From contig JAEZKK010000035.1 in the NCBI GenBank assembly GCA_023415495.1, positions 62,001 through 126,000 of the forward strand: 64,000 nt of DNA, in the 5' to 3' direction. The notes below the pieces were generated by a model. It saw only the letters and a list, made by a program, of their open reading frames with translations. It had not been told where the DNA came from and searched no databases. The DNA is from Bacteroidota bacterium. GTDB lineage: Bacteria > Bacteroidota > Bacteroidia > Bacteroidales > P3. The translations under genes were made by a program, and so were the position numbers. This document shows positions 42,266 through 51,092 of the stretch, one piece after another. The first letter of the stretch is position 1; each line of letters opens with the position of its first letter.

Positions 42266-43531
42266 GTGGAAATTATACTTATTTTAATTCTAATTATAAT
42301 CAATGGACTATTCTCGATGTCCGAGATATCCCTTGTTTCATCAAGAAAATCAAAATTAGAATCTCAATATAAAAGAGGAGATAAAAAAGCAAAGAAGATT
42401 CTTGAAACATCAGAAAATCCTGAGAATTTTCTTTCAACAGTTCAAATAGCAATAACAGTAATTGGATTTATTACAGGGTTATATTCTGGCAGAAGTTTGG
42501 TTGAGCCATTTAGTCAAATCTTAGAAAATATAGGAGTATCACCAAGCAGCTCAACTCTTTTATCTAATATAATTATAATCCTTACTATTACTTATTTAAC
42601 CTTAGTAATAGGAGAATTACTTCCAAAGAAAATAGGTTTAAACAATCCAGAGAAAATTGCAGGGATAATTATCAGTCCAATGAATTTCCTAACTAAGATT
42701 ACTTATCCTATTGTATGGTTTTTATCCGCCTCTACGAATCTTCTTCTTGCTTTAATTGGAATAAATAAAAACACTAATTCAATAATTACTGAAGAAGAGA
42801 TTAAGGCAATAATCAATGAAAGTACTGAAGTTGGAGAGATAAGGGAAGTAGAACAAGATATAGTTGAGAGGGTTTTTAGCCTTGGCGATAGAGATATTTC
42901 CTCTTTAATGACACATAGAAGCGATTTTGATTGGATAGATATAAATGATAATATTGAGGATATACTGAAACAAATGCAGGCTAATCTTCATTATATATAT
43001 CCAATTGCCGATAAAACTATTGACAATATACTTGGAGTAGTATTTTTAAAGGATTTGTTTAATAAAAAAATTGAAGATATTAAGCCAATAATTAGGGAAC
43101 CTCAATTTATTCCTGAAAGTGCAAGCGTTTATCATGCATTAGAAGTATTCAAGGAAAAAAAGATTCATTATGCAATGGTAATTGATGAATTTGGCTTGAT
43201 TTGTGGTCTAATTACTATGAATGATATCTTAGAATCCCTTGTTGGGAGTGCTGAAGAGTTGGATATTTCTAAACAAGAATACGAAATAGTGAAGAGAGAA
43301 GATGGTTCATGGTTAATAGATGGACAATATCCTTTTTTCGATTTCCTTAGCTATTTTGAATTAGAAGAAAAATACCAAGAACTTCCTTATAACACATTAA
43401 GTGGATTATTATTAGACCTATTAAGAAGGATTCCAAAAACAGGAGATAAGATAAGATGGGGAGGATTTTGCTTCGAAATTGTGGATATGGATATTGCAAG
43501 AATAGATAAGGTTATAATAAGTATTGATTAA
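42266..43531 (+). CDS. CNNM/CorC-HlyC family membrane protein
   Basis: 421 residues starting at GTG. DUF21 membrane domain in residues 1-190 (LFSMSEISLVSSRKSKLE, AITVIGFITGLYSGRSL, IGELLPKKIGLNNPEKIA), two CBS domains (LMTHRSDFDWIDIN; MVIDEFGLICGLITMNDILESLVG) and a C-terminal CorC_HlyC domain (WLIDGQYPFFDFLSYFEL). Homologues are Mg2+/Co2+ exporters or, as annotated historically, hemolysins; in gld gene sets one (GldE) belongs to gliding. Transport substrate unproven. Eight bases after lspA. Confidence 0.9.
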   Translation: MEIILILILIIINGLFSMSEISLVSSRKSKLESQYKRGDKKAKKILETSENPENFLSTVQIAITVIGFITGLYSGRSLVEPFSQILENIGVSPSSSTLLSNIIIILTITYLTLVIGELLPKKIGLNNPEKIAGIIISPMNFLTKITYPIVWFLSASTNLLLALIGINKNTNSIITEEEIKAIINESTEVGEIREVEQDIVERVFSLGDRDISSLMTHRSDFDWIDINDNIEDILKQMQANLHYIYPIADKTIDNILGVVFLKDLFNKKIEDIKPIIREPQFIPESASVYHALEVFKEKKIHYAMVIDEFGLICGLITMNDILESLVGSAEELDISKQEYEIVKREDGSWLIDGQYPFFDFLSYFELEEKYQELPYNTLSGLLLDLLRRIPKTGDKIRWGGFCFEIVDMDIARIDKVIISID

Positions 43532-43558
43532 AAAAATCCATAAAAAACAGATTAATAC

Positions 43559-43589
43559 TTTGTCAAATGGATTTTCTTTAATACTTTTG
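43559..43589 (+). promoter_or_regulatory. Full TTTG-N19-TACTTTTG promoter of the ExbB/ExbD operon
   Basis: TTTG at 43559-43562 and TACTTTTG at 43582-43589 with 19 bases between, 58 bases before the ATG. Confidence 0.75.
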
Positions 43590-43647
43590 CAAAATCCAAA
43601 TTAGATATTTATCAAATTAAAAAATTAGTAACACAATAACAAACACT

Positions 43648-44448
43648 ATGAAAAAAGTATGTGCTTATTTGTCAATAGTTCTTTTATTGACCTTAGGTTT
43701 TTCAAACGAAATTTATGCTCAAGGAGCTAAAGCAGAGGAAACCGCAACAACAGAAACCTTAACTCAATCTTCTACTGAAGAGGCTGCACCTGCAGAAGAA
43801 GTAGCTCAAGAAGAAGGTGTATCTTTCCACCAAGCTTTGAAAACAAAGTTTATTGAGGGTGGTGTTGGTTGGATGACTCCAATCTTAATTGTTTTAATCT
43901 TAGGGCTTGCATTGGCTATTGAGAGAATTCTTTATCTTAATCTTGCAACAACAAACCCTGACAAACTATTAAAGAAAATCGAAGAGAAAGTTGTAGCTAA
44001 CGACTATGAAGGAGCAAAACAAGTATGTCGTGATACTCGCGGACCTTTAGCTTCTATCTTCTTCCAAGGTCTTGATAGAGTTGATAATAGTTTAGAAGAT
44101 GCTGAAAAAGCATTAACTTCTTATGGTGGAGTTCAAATGGCTAGATTAGAAAGCAATTTAGTATGGATTTCATTATTTATTGCTCTTGCACCATCTCTTG
44201 GATTCTTAGGAACAGTTGTGGGTATGGTTCAAGCATTCGATGATATCGAAAAAGCAGGTGATATTTCTCCAACAGTTGTTGCAGGAGGTATGAAAGTAGC
44301 TCTTATCACAACTATTTTCGGTTTGATTTCTGCACTTATTCTACAAGTTTGTTATAACTATTTACTTTCAAAAATTGAAGGTTTAGTTGCAACAATGGAA
44401 GATTCTTCTATTACCTTTATGGATATCTTGGTTAAAAACAGAAAATAG
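43648..44448 (+). CDS. exbB: MotA/TolQ/ExbB proton channel family protein
   Basis: 266 residues with a cleavable signal peptide (ending EIYAQ), a Glu/Ala-rich linker (KAEETATTETLTQSSTEEAAP), and three membrane helices: WMTPILIVLILGLALAIE, SNLVWISLFIALAPSLGFLGTVVGMVQAF and VALITTIFGLISALILQ. Forms the channel that uses the proton gradient to drive TonB or Tol. The next gene, an unknown membrane protein, and two exbD genes follow. Confidence 0.95.
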   Translation: MKKVCAYLSIVLLLTLGFSNEIYAQGAKAEETATTETLTQSSTEEAAPAEEVAQEEGVSFHQALKTKFIEGGVGWMTPILIVLILGLALAIERILYLNLATTNPDKLLKKIEEKVVANDYEGAKQVCRDTRGPLASIFFQGLDRVDNSLEDAEKALTSYGGVQMARLESNLVWISLFIALAPSLGFLGTVVGMVQAFDDIEKAGDISPTVVAGGMKVALITTIFGLISALILQVCYNYLLSKIEGLVATMEDSSITFMDILVKNRK

Positions 44449-44514
44449 TATTTAGCCTTAGATTCTATTCTTTAATAATAGAAAAGCTACTATTTTATAA
44501 AATGATTATTAACC

Positions 44515-44520
44515 AGGAGG
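44515..44520 (+). promoter_or_regulatory. Strong Shine-Dalgarno AGGAGG before the 44527 gene
   Basis: A perfect AGGAGG lies six bases before the ATG. Other starts in the window lack such a sequence, which makes this one stand out. Confidence 0.75.
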
Positions 44521-44526
44521 TAAAAA

Positions 44527-44982
44527 ATGAAAAAAGATTTTAGAAAAATATATTGGACAATTGTAATAATTTGGGCTGTTTTGGCTGCATTATCAACTGT
44601 TGCTTTTGCTGCAACAAACGATTCTAACCCAGATCTTGCTAAGAATTATTGGAATATGTCATATTGGACAACAGTTATCTTTATATGCCTAAATATAGTA
44701 ATTGCATTAGGATTTGCTATTGCATTCTTAGGTAAAGGATTGATTGATGATCCAAAAAAACAAATGGGTATTTTAATTGGAGTTGGTGCCTTAGTCTTAG
44801 TATTTGTAGCTTCATTTTTAATGGCTTCAGGTACTGATGTTCCAAAAGAATTATTCGAAAAGACAGGCTCTGATTTTGACAATTCCAAACTAATTGGAGG
44901 GTCATTATATACTGTTTATGTCCTTTTCGGAGGTGTATTATTAGCTGCAATCTATACAGAGGTAGCAAAAAAACTTAAATAG
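44527..44982 (+). CDS. Conserved-type inner-membrane protein between exbB and exbD
   Basis: 151 residues with four hydrophobic helices: IYWTIVIIWAVLAALSTVAFA, VIFICLNIVIALGFAIAFLG, ILIGVGALVLVFVASFLM and YTVYVLFGGVLLAAIYTEVA. The soluble loops are short and lack motifs I know. Unidentified membrane genes at this position between exbB and exbD occur in other Bacteroidota as I recall, so a part in the ExbBD complex is likely but not shown. Ends two bases before the first exbD. Confidence 0.8.
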   Translation: MKKDFRKIYWTIVIIWAVLAALSTVAFAATNDSNPDLAKNYWNMSYWTTVIFICLNIVIALGFAIAFLGKGLIDDPKKQMGILIGVGALVLVFVASFLMASGTDVPKELFEKTGSDFDNSKLIGGSLYTVYVLFGGVLLAAIYTEVAKKLK

Positions 44983-44984
44983 TT

Positions 44985-45566
44985 ATGGCAAAAAAGAAAA
45001 AAGGGATTCCAGAATTGAATAGCTCTTCGATGGCGGATATTTCCTTCCTATTGCTTATCTTCTTCCTATTGACATCATCAATCAATACGGATATGGGTAT
45101 TCAAAGAAGGCTACCTCCACCATCAGATCCAAATGTGAAGCCACCAGAAATTCATAAAAGGAATACTTTTATTGTTCTTGTAAATAGAAACGATCAACTT
45201 CTTTTCAATGGTCAATTAGGAGAAATAAATGATTTAAAAGTTAGAGCTAAAGAGTTTCTTTCAAATCCTTCAGAAAATCCAAATTTACCAGAAAAAGAAG
45301 AAATGGATATTCCTTTAATTGGAAAATATAAGGTTTCAAAAGGAGTAATATCTTTACAGAACGATAGAGGAACTTCTTATGATATGTATTTTAAAGTTCA
45401 AAATGAGTTGACAGCTGCAATTACCGAATTAAGGGACGAATTAGCTCAAGCAAAGTTTGGAAGAAAATACATAGATTGTAAAGCTGACCAAAGGGAGGCA
45501 TTAGATAAGGCAGTTCCTACTGCAATATCTGAGGCTGAACCTAAAAATATAGGAGGAAATAACTAA
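44985..45566 (+). CDS. exbD: ExbD/TolR family biopolymer transport protein 1
   Basis: 193 residues. One N-terminal membrane helix with the essential aspartate: ELNSSSMADISFLLLIFFLL. A periplasmic part with an insertion (EFLSNPSENPNLPEKEEMDIPL) follows. Partner of ExbB as plug/peptidoglycan-binding stator. The stop overlaps the ATG of the second exbD by one base (TAATG). Confidence 0.92.
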   Translation: MAKKKKGIPELNSSSMADISFLLLIFFLLTSSINTDMGIQRRLPPPSDPNVKPPEIHKRNTFIVLVNRNDQLLFNGQLGEINDLKVRAKEFLSNPSENPNLPEKEEMDIPLIGKYKVSKGVISLQNDRGTSYDMYFKVQNELTAAITELRDELAQAKFGRKYIDCKADQREALDKAVPTAISEAEPKNIGGNN

Positions 45567-46036
45567 TGGGAAAATTCAAACAAAAAGGATCAAACGAATC
45601 TCCAGGGCTTAATATGGGCTCAATGTCAGATATTATCTTTATGTTATTATTCTTCTTTATGATTATCACAACAATGAGAGAAAGCACCTTACTTGTTAAA
45701 GTAAATGTTCCTCAAGGTAGTGAATTACAGAAATTAGAGAAGAAATCCTTAAATAGTTATATCTACGTTGGGGCACCTCTTGATGATAAGAAATTCGGAA
45801 CAGGTACTCGTATTCAGCTTAACGACCAATTTTCTGAAGTATCAGATATCAGAGCTTTTATAGAAAGTGAAAGAGCTGCAAGAAACGAAGTTGACGTACC
45901 TTTCCTTACTACCACACTTAAAAGTGATAAGGAAGTAAAGATGGGAGAGGTTACTGATATCAAACAAGAGCTTCGCCAAGTTGGTGCATTAAGAATAATG
46001 TATGCTGCAGGTAGAAGATCCAAAGACACATACTAA
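45566..46036 (+). CDS. exbD: ExbD/TolR family biopolymer transport protein 2
   Basis: 156 residues: membrane helix with GLNMGSMSDIIFMLLFFFMIITT carrying the aspartate, then a periplasmic domain ending VGALRIMYAAG. Diverged from the first copy, so the two probably form a heterodimer on the ExbB ring. A terminator follows (46058-46089). Confidence 0.92.
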   Translation: MGKFKQKGSNESPGLNMGSMSDIIFMLLFFFMIITTMRESTLLVKVNVPQGSELQKLEKKSLNSYIYVGAPLDDKKFGTGTRIQLNDQFSEVSDIRAFIESERAARNEVDVPFLTTTLKSDKEVKMGEVTDIKQELRQVGALRIMYAAGRRSKDTY

Positions 46037-46057
46037 TTAATAATTAAGTTTAATATC

Positions 46058-46089
46058 AAGCTGCCTGAGGTTTTCGGGCAGCTTTTTTT
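46058..46089 (+). terminator. Intrinsic terminator of the ExbB/ExbD operon
   Basis: AAGCTGCC pairs with GGCAGCTT around a ten-base loop and is followed by seven T. The trmN6 frame opens at 46090. Confidence 0.85.
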
Positions 46090-46800
46090 ATGATTATGGA
46101 ATTTCAATGCAAGACCTTTTCACTTAATCATTCGTTTTGCTCAATGAAGGTAGGGAGCGACTCAATTCTATTATCATGTCTTTCTCCAGAAGATATTAAT
46201 CCAAAAAAAATATTGGATATTGGCTGCGGCTCAGGCATAATCTCTCTGTGCATGGCTCAAAACTACAGCTCTTCTGAGATTATTGCAATAGATATAGATA
46301 AGATGTCCATTTACCAAGCCAAGGATAATTTTCAAAATTCGAGGTATTCAGAAAGGTTAAGCACTATACTTATTGATTTTAATGAATATGTAAATAATTG
46401 CACTGAAGAATTTGATTTAATTATTACCAATCCCCCCTATTTTGTAAATAGTCTATTACCAGAAAAAGAGCAGAAACTAAGAGCAAGGCATACTCTAAGC
46501 CTTAGCTTTGAGGATTTATGCAAGGGAGTAAGCAAATTGCTTAGCCAAAAAGGTATTTTCACTTTGATTATCCCATATACTAATCATAAATATTTTATTC
46601 AAATTGCTCAAAAAGAGGGATTATTCTCAAGAGCTCAATATAATATTATCCCAAGAGAAGGGAAAGAGCCAAACAGAGTAATTTTCCACTTCTCAAAACA
46701 AGAGAATCCAGATTTTATAATTAAAGAAATTGCCCTAAGAGACAAAGAAAACAACTCAAATAAGGAGTATATAACACTTACTAAGAAATACCTTCTTTAA
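46090..46800 (+). CDS. trmN6: tRNA1(Val) (adenine(37)-N6)-methyltransferase-like (TrmN6/YfiC)
   Basis: 236 residues. SAM motif ILDIGCGSGIISLCMAQ near residue 38, acidic AIDIDKMSIYQA, and the N6-adenine motif IITNPPYFVNSL near 115, which is the family signature with the RHT segment LRARHTLSLSFEDL after it. The frame has ATGs at 46090 and 46096; the latter would leave a few bases after the terminator T-run. Only moderate certainty between TrmN6 and a close N6-adenine relative. Confidence 0.88.
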   Translation: MIMEFQCKTFSLNHSFCSMKVGSDSILLSCLSPEDINPKKILDIGCGSGIISLCMAQNYSSSEIIAIDIDKMSIYQAKDNFQNSRYSERLSTILIDFNEYVNNCTEEFDLIITNPPYFVNSLLPEKEQKLRARHTLSLSFEDLCKGVSKLLSQKGIFTLIIPYTNHKYFIQIAQKEGLFSRAQYNIIPREGKEPNRVIFHFSKQENPDFIIKEIALRDKENNSNKEYITLTKKYLL

Positions 46801-46869
46801 AAACAAAAAACAAAGTAAAATTTCCTGATTCTAATCTGCTGAAATCCAACTACAAACTAATACTATTTG

Positions 46870-47004
46870 AATCCAATCTAATATAATGGCATTATTTCCT
46901 AAGAATAATGCCATTATTTCGTCCATTTAATGGCATTATATTGCCGATATAATGGCATTATATTTAGATTGAAATCATAATCCATTTTTTTGTAATTTGA
47001 TTCT
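46870..47004. repeat. Self-complementary repeat cluster 3 (word TAATGGCATTA)
   Basis: The near-palindrome TAATGGCATTA occurs in ATAATGGCATTAT form at 46883-46895, inverted at 46905-46917, and again at 46928-46940 and 46948-46962. The first two make a 14-bp stem (46883-46896 with 46904-46917) with a seven-base loop. Outer arms CAATCTAA (46874-46881) and TTAGATTG (46964-46971) also pair. TGTAATTTGATTCT at 46991-47004 is identical to 22109-22122 in cluster 1. The rest of the 46801-47122 gap holds only AT-rich DNA and the promoter at 47093. Confidence 0.93.
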
Positions 47005-47092
47005 GTGAGTTTATTATTTGATTTTAGGACTTGGAAATTAGGGTTTGGAAAATTAAATCAAGATTTATACTGACATTCTGTCCGAAATTTTG

Positions 47093-47100
47093 TAATTTTG
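47093..47100 (+). promoter_or_regulatory. TAnnTTTG -7 element of the sigma-54 activator-aroA unit
   Basis: TAATTTTG, 22 bases before the ATG. Confidence 0.55.
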
Positions 47101-47122
47101 TAAGGAAATTAGATTAAAAACT

Positions 47123-48340
47123 ATGGTGGATATTCAATCAGTCAAGACAAGGTTTGGGATTATGGGCAATAATCCTCAACTAAATCGTGCATTGGAAATT
47201 GCACTTTCCGTTTCTCCAACCTCGATGAGTGTTTTAGTTACTGGAGAGAGTGGTGTTGGGAAAGAAGTTTTCTCTAAGATTATTCATAATTACAGCCCAA
47301 GAAAACATAATAATTATATAGCGGTAAACTGTGGTGCTTTGCCAAGCGGGACCATAGAAAGCGAATTATTTGGTCACGTTAAAGGTAGCTTTACCTCAGC
47401 TGACCGTGACCGTAAGGGATATTTCCAGGAGGCAGACAAGGGGACTCTTTTTTTAGATGAGGTTGGGGAATTGCCAATGGAGATGCAGGCAAAACTTCTT
47501 AGGGTTTTGGAAAGCGGAGAATATATTCCTGTGGGTTCATCCAAGCCCTTAAAGACAGATGTTAGGATAGTTGCCGCAACAAATGTAAACCTTTTAGAAG
47601 CAATTCGAAAAGGCAAATTCAGAGAAGACCTTTATTATAGACTAAGTCAAATATCTATAATTGTACCTCCACTAAGGGAAAGAAAAGATGATATATACCT
47701 TCTATTTAGACGCTTTGCCATAGAGCAGGCTGAAAGATATAAGATGCCAACAATAACCTTAACCAACGAGGCAAGGCATTACCTTATGAATTATTTTTGG
47801 CAGGGAAATATAAGACAGCTAAAGAATATAACAGATCAAATCTCTATAATTGAAACTAATAAAGAGATTAGCCTTGAAACCCTAAAGACCTATATCCCTC
47901 CTATCAATAATCTTCCAATGGTTATTGAGAGCAATAGTTTTGGAGAAGATTATTCTCAAAGAGAGCTAATCCTAACTATACTTAGCAATAAGCAACAAAT
48001 AAGTAAGATACAGAACGAATTAGACGAGTTAAAATCAATTATTAAAACCTTAATTGGTAATCAAGAGACTAATCCTTATCTAATTTCTTCCTCAAATAAT
48101 AAGATTATACTTACTAATTCTAAAGATGAAATAGTTAAAGATGAGGATGAAGACCTTATAATTGAGAATGAATATGACGAAGTGGATGAGAAACCACTTA
48201 CCTTGGTTGATTTGGAAAAAAAAGCAATTATTGCAGCCTTGAAACGAGCTGACGGAAAGAGAAGCAAGGCTGCCAGTGAGTTGGGAATATCGGAAAGAAC
48301 CTTATATAGGAAGATTAACGAGTTTAATATAAAGCTATAA
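47123..48340 (+). CDS. Sigma-54-type AAA+ activator with Fis HTH, no receiver
   Basis: 405 residues. The AAA+ domain starts directly at the N-terminus: Walker A TGESGVGKEVF (40-50), the loop that contacts sigma-54 as GSFTSA (88-93) instead of the usual GAFTGA, Walker B GTLFLDEVGELP near 107, and LREDLYYRL-like FREDLYYRLS. An acidic linker (DEDEDLIIENEYDEVDEK) leads to a Fis-type helix-turn-helix (KRSKAASELGISERTLYRKINEF). No sensory domain precedes it. It overlaps the start of aroA by one base. Whether it still activates sigma-54 is uncertain given the altered loop. Confidence 0.92.
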   Translation: MVDIQSVKTRFGIMGNNPQLNRALEIALSVSPTSMSVLVTGESGVGKEVFSKIIHNYSPRKHNNYIAVNCGALPSGTIESELFGHVKGSFTSADRDRKGYFQEADKGTLFLDEVGELPMEMQAKLLRVLESGEYIPVGSSKPLKTDVRIVAATNVNLLEAIRKGKFREDLYYRLSQISIIVPPLRERKDDIYLLFRRFAIEQAERYKMPTITLTNEARHYLMNYFWQGNIRQLKNITDQISIIETNKEISLETLKTYIPPINNLPMVIESNSFGEDYSQRELILTILSNKQQISKIQNELDELKSIIKTLIGNQETNPYLISSSNNKIILTNSKDEIVKDEDEDLIIENEYDEVDEKPLTLVDLEKKAIIAALKRADGKRSKAASELGISERTLYRKINEFNIKL

Positions 48341-49527
48341 TGAGGAGATTCTCTGTTCCAAGCTCCAAAAGTATTAGCAATAGGTTATTAATTATAGAGC
48401 AATTAAGCAAGAATAAAGTAGGAAGGCTAATCAACCTTTCCACGGCTGAAGATACTCTACTTATGCAAAGGCTAATTGGGGAATTAAATCAAGGAAATAC
48501 AAATCGTTTTTACTGCGATAATGCTGGGACTGTATCAAGATTTATTATAGGTTTGCTTTCTATTACCAAGGGAGAATATATAGTAGATGGGAGTCAGAGA
48601 CTAAGACAAAGACCTATGAAGCCCCTAATCGAAACTCTAAATAAACTTGGAGTAGGAATAAATTGTCTTGATAGAGAAGGCTATTTGCCAATAGAGATTT
48701 GCTCAAGTGGAGAGATAAACGGTGGAGAAATTGATATAGATACTAATCTAAGCTCTCAGTTTCTAACTTCTCTATTATTAATTGCCCCAAAATTCTCAAA
48801 AACCTCAATATTTAACCTATCAGGCAGCAATATATCTTTGCCATATATAGAAATGAGTGTGGAATTGATTAGGGAAATGGGGATAGATATTGAATTTAAA
48901 GATAATAAGATAAGAGTAGAGCCTGGGGAATACAATCTTAAGGATATTATTATTGAGGCTGATTGGTCTTCTGCAAGTTTTGGGTATGAGTTAGCTTATA
49001 TTACTAAAGAAGAAGTATTTATTCCTAATCTAAAACCTAATAGCATTCAAGGAGATTCAATATCTAAGGAGTATTTCTCTTATTTTGGAATTGAGACAAT
49101 TTTTAATCAAGATGGGGGAATACTAATTCCCAAGCAAGAAACAAGTATTGAGGATTTGGAATTTAATATAGGAAACTGCCCTGACCTATTTCTTCCCTTA
49201 GCAGTTTGCGGAGCTTTAAGCAAAAGAAGAATTGTATTTAAAAACACCTCAACCCTAAAGCATAAGGAAAGCAATAGAATTGAGGCAGCAATATTTAATC
49301 TAAATAATCTTGGATTTGAAACTATTGAAGAAGAAGATTCTCTGATTATATCTAAGAAAAGAAAAGAAATAAATACAAAAGAAATAAATAGCTATAACGA
49401 CCATAGGGTTGCTATGGCTTTTGGATTACTTAAACTAATGGATAAAGAGATTAGTGTTGATAATCCAGAATGTGTAAAGAAATCCTTCCCAGATTTTTGG
49501 GAGAATATAAATATAGAAATTAAATAA
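48340..49527 (+). CDS. aroA: 3-phosphoshikimate 1-carboxyvinyltransferase (EPSP synthase)
   Basis: Sixth step of the shikimate pathway. Key segments are present: PSSKSISNR at the N-terminus, DNAGTVSRF, RQRPMKPLIETL, DWSSASFGYEL, CPDLFLPLAVCGAL, HKESNRIEA and NDHRVAMAFGLL. 395 residues is short against about 427 in E. coli. The ATG overlaps the stop of the activator gene (TAATG), so translation is coupled. aroB lies on the other strand 1.5 kb away. Confidence 0.95.
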   Translation: MRRFSVPSSKSISNRLLIIEQLSKNKVGRLINLSTAEDTLLMQRLIGELNQGNTNRFYCDNAGTVSRFIIGLLSITKGEYIVDGSQRLRQRPMKPLIETLNKLGVGINCLDREGYLPIEICSSGEINGGEIDIDTNLSSQFLTSLLLIAPKFSKTSIFNLSGSNISLPYIEMSVELIREMGIDIEFKDNKIRVEPGEYNLKDIIIEADWSSASFGYELAYITKEEVFIPNLKPNSIQGDSISKEYFSYFGIETIFNQDGGILIPKQETSIEDLEFNIGNCPDLFLPLAVCGALSKRRIVFKNTSTLKHKESNRIEAAIFNLNNLGFETIEEEDSLIISKKRKEINTKEINSYNDHRVAMAFGLLKLMDKEISVDNPECVKKSFPDFWENINIEIK

Positions 49528-49541
49528 ATAAACCAAGTGTT

Positions 49542-51092
49542 ATGACAAAAGAAATAGAAATTAGCATTAGTCCTGAATCATTTCAAAATCCAAACAAATT
49601 AAAGAGAGCTATAATGGAGGCATCTCAACTTAAGGAAGAAGAGATTGGAGTATATGAGATTATCCGTAAGAGTATAGACTCAAGACGCCACCCTGCAAAA
49701 TATAGGATTAAACTAAGAGTAGGATTAGAAAAGAAATCAGAGATTATTATTCCTAATTACCAAAACGTAAGTTCATCAAAGACAGTTATAATTATTGGAG
49801 CTGGTCCTGCGGGATTGTTCTCTGCATTAAAACTAATTGAAAAAGGTTTTAAACCTATAATATTAGAAAGAGGTAAAGAAGTTAGTGAGAGAAAGAAAGA
49901 TATAGCTATTCTATCGAAAAGCCAAATACTTAATCCAGAAAGCAATTGGTGTTTTGGAGAAGGAGGAGCTGGGACTTTTTCTGATGGGAAACTATTCACA
50001 CGTTCCAATAAGAAGGGAAATATCCGCGAGATATTAGAAACATTTGTAAACCATGGAGCAGAGGAAGAAATACTATACGAAGCACATCCTCATATTGGTA
50101 CAGACAGACTTAGCAGGATAATTAAGAATATTCGCGAGAGAATTGAGGAAAAAGGTGGGGAATATAGATTTGAAACTAAGGTTATAGATATTATTGAGAA
50201 GGATAAGAAAGCTATTGGAGTTAGGACAAGCAAAGGAGAGGAAATCTTCGCCTCTGCAATTATCCTTGCCACAGGTCATAGTGCAAGAGATATTTATTAT
50301 ATGTTTGATAATAAGAAGTGGGCTTTGGAGGCAAAGGATTTTGCAGTTGGAGTAAGGATAGAGCATCCTCAGGAATTAATTAACCATATCCAATACCATA
50401 GTAAGAAATACTCTTCAGAACTTCCACCAGCTACCTATACACTTGCTCAAAGCCTTGATAATAATAGAGGAGTATTCTCTTTTTGTATGTGTCCTGGGGG
50501 GATAATTGTACCATCTGCTACCGATAATAAACAATCTGTAGTAAATGGTATGAGCAATTCGCTTCGTAATTCTCCTTATGCTAATAGTGGGATTGTGGTT
50601 AATGTGAATAAAGATGATGCTAAGGATTATCAAGAGTATGGAAATCTTGCTTTATTGAAGTTCCAAGAAGATTTAGAAAGGAAATTCTATTTTGCTGCCG
50701 ATAAAACTCAAGCAGCTCCAAGCCAAAGACTAATCGACTTCCTTAACTCTAAGCCCTCAAATGTATTAAATTCCACTTCTTATTTATGTGGATTGATTTC
50801 TTATGACTTAAATAAGCTCTTCCCAAAATTTATTAGTGAATCATTAAAACTTGGATTTAAAAGCTTTGATAAAAAGATGAAGGGATTTATTTCTGAGAAT
50901 GCTAATCTAATTGGATTAGAATCCAGAACAAGCTCAAGCGTAAGAATACCAAGAGATCCAATTAGTTTGGAACATATAGAAATATCTAATCTTTATCCTT
51001 GTGGAGAAGGCTCTGGATACTCTGGTGGCATTACCTCATCGGCTATTGATGGAGTAAGAGTGGCTGAGATTATTGCTGAGAAATATCAATAA
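49542..51092 (+). CDS. Uncharacterised FAD-dependent dehydrogenase (COG2509 type)
   Basis: 516 residues. The first 75 residues form a small basic domain (SIDSRRHPAKYRIKLRVGL). The FAD-binding Rossmann motif IIGAGPAGLFSALKLIEKG starts near 84, followed by ERGKEVSERK and NWCFGEGGAGTFSDGKL, and ends with NLYPCGEGSGYSGGITSSAIDGVRVAE. This matches the family of predicted FAD dehydrogenases of unknown substrate. Its 3' end overlaps that of aroB (23 bases, tail to tail). Confidence 0.9.
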   Translation: MTKEIEISISPESFQNPNKLKRAIMEASQLKEEEIGVYEIIRKSIDSRRHPAKYRIKLRVGLEKKSEIIIPNYQNVSSSKTVIIIGAGPAGLFSALKLIEKGFKPIILERGKEVSERKKDIAILSKSQILNPESNWCFGEGGAGTFSDGKLFTRSNKKGNIREILETFVNHGAEEEILYEAHPHIGTDRLSRIIKNIRERIEEKGGEYRFETKVIDIIEKDKKAIGVRTSKGEEIFASAIILATGHSARDIYYMFDNKKWALEAKDFAVGVRIEHPQELINHIQYHSKKYSSELPPATYTLAQSLDNNRGVFSFCMCPGGIIVPSATDNKQSVVNGMSNSLRNSPYANSGIVVNVNKDDAKDYQEYGNLALLKFQEDLERKFYFAADKTQAAPSQRLIDFLNSKPSNVLNSTSYLCGLISYDLNKLFPKFISESLKLGFKSFDKKMKGFISENANLIGLESRTSSSVRIPRDPISLEHIEISNLYPCGEGSGYSGGITSSAIDGVRVAEIIAEKYQ

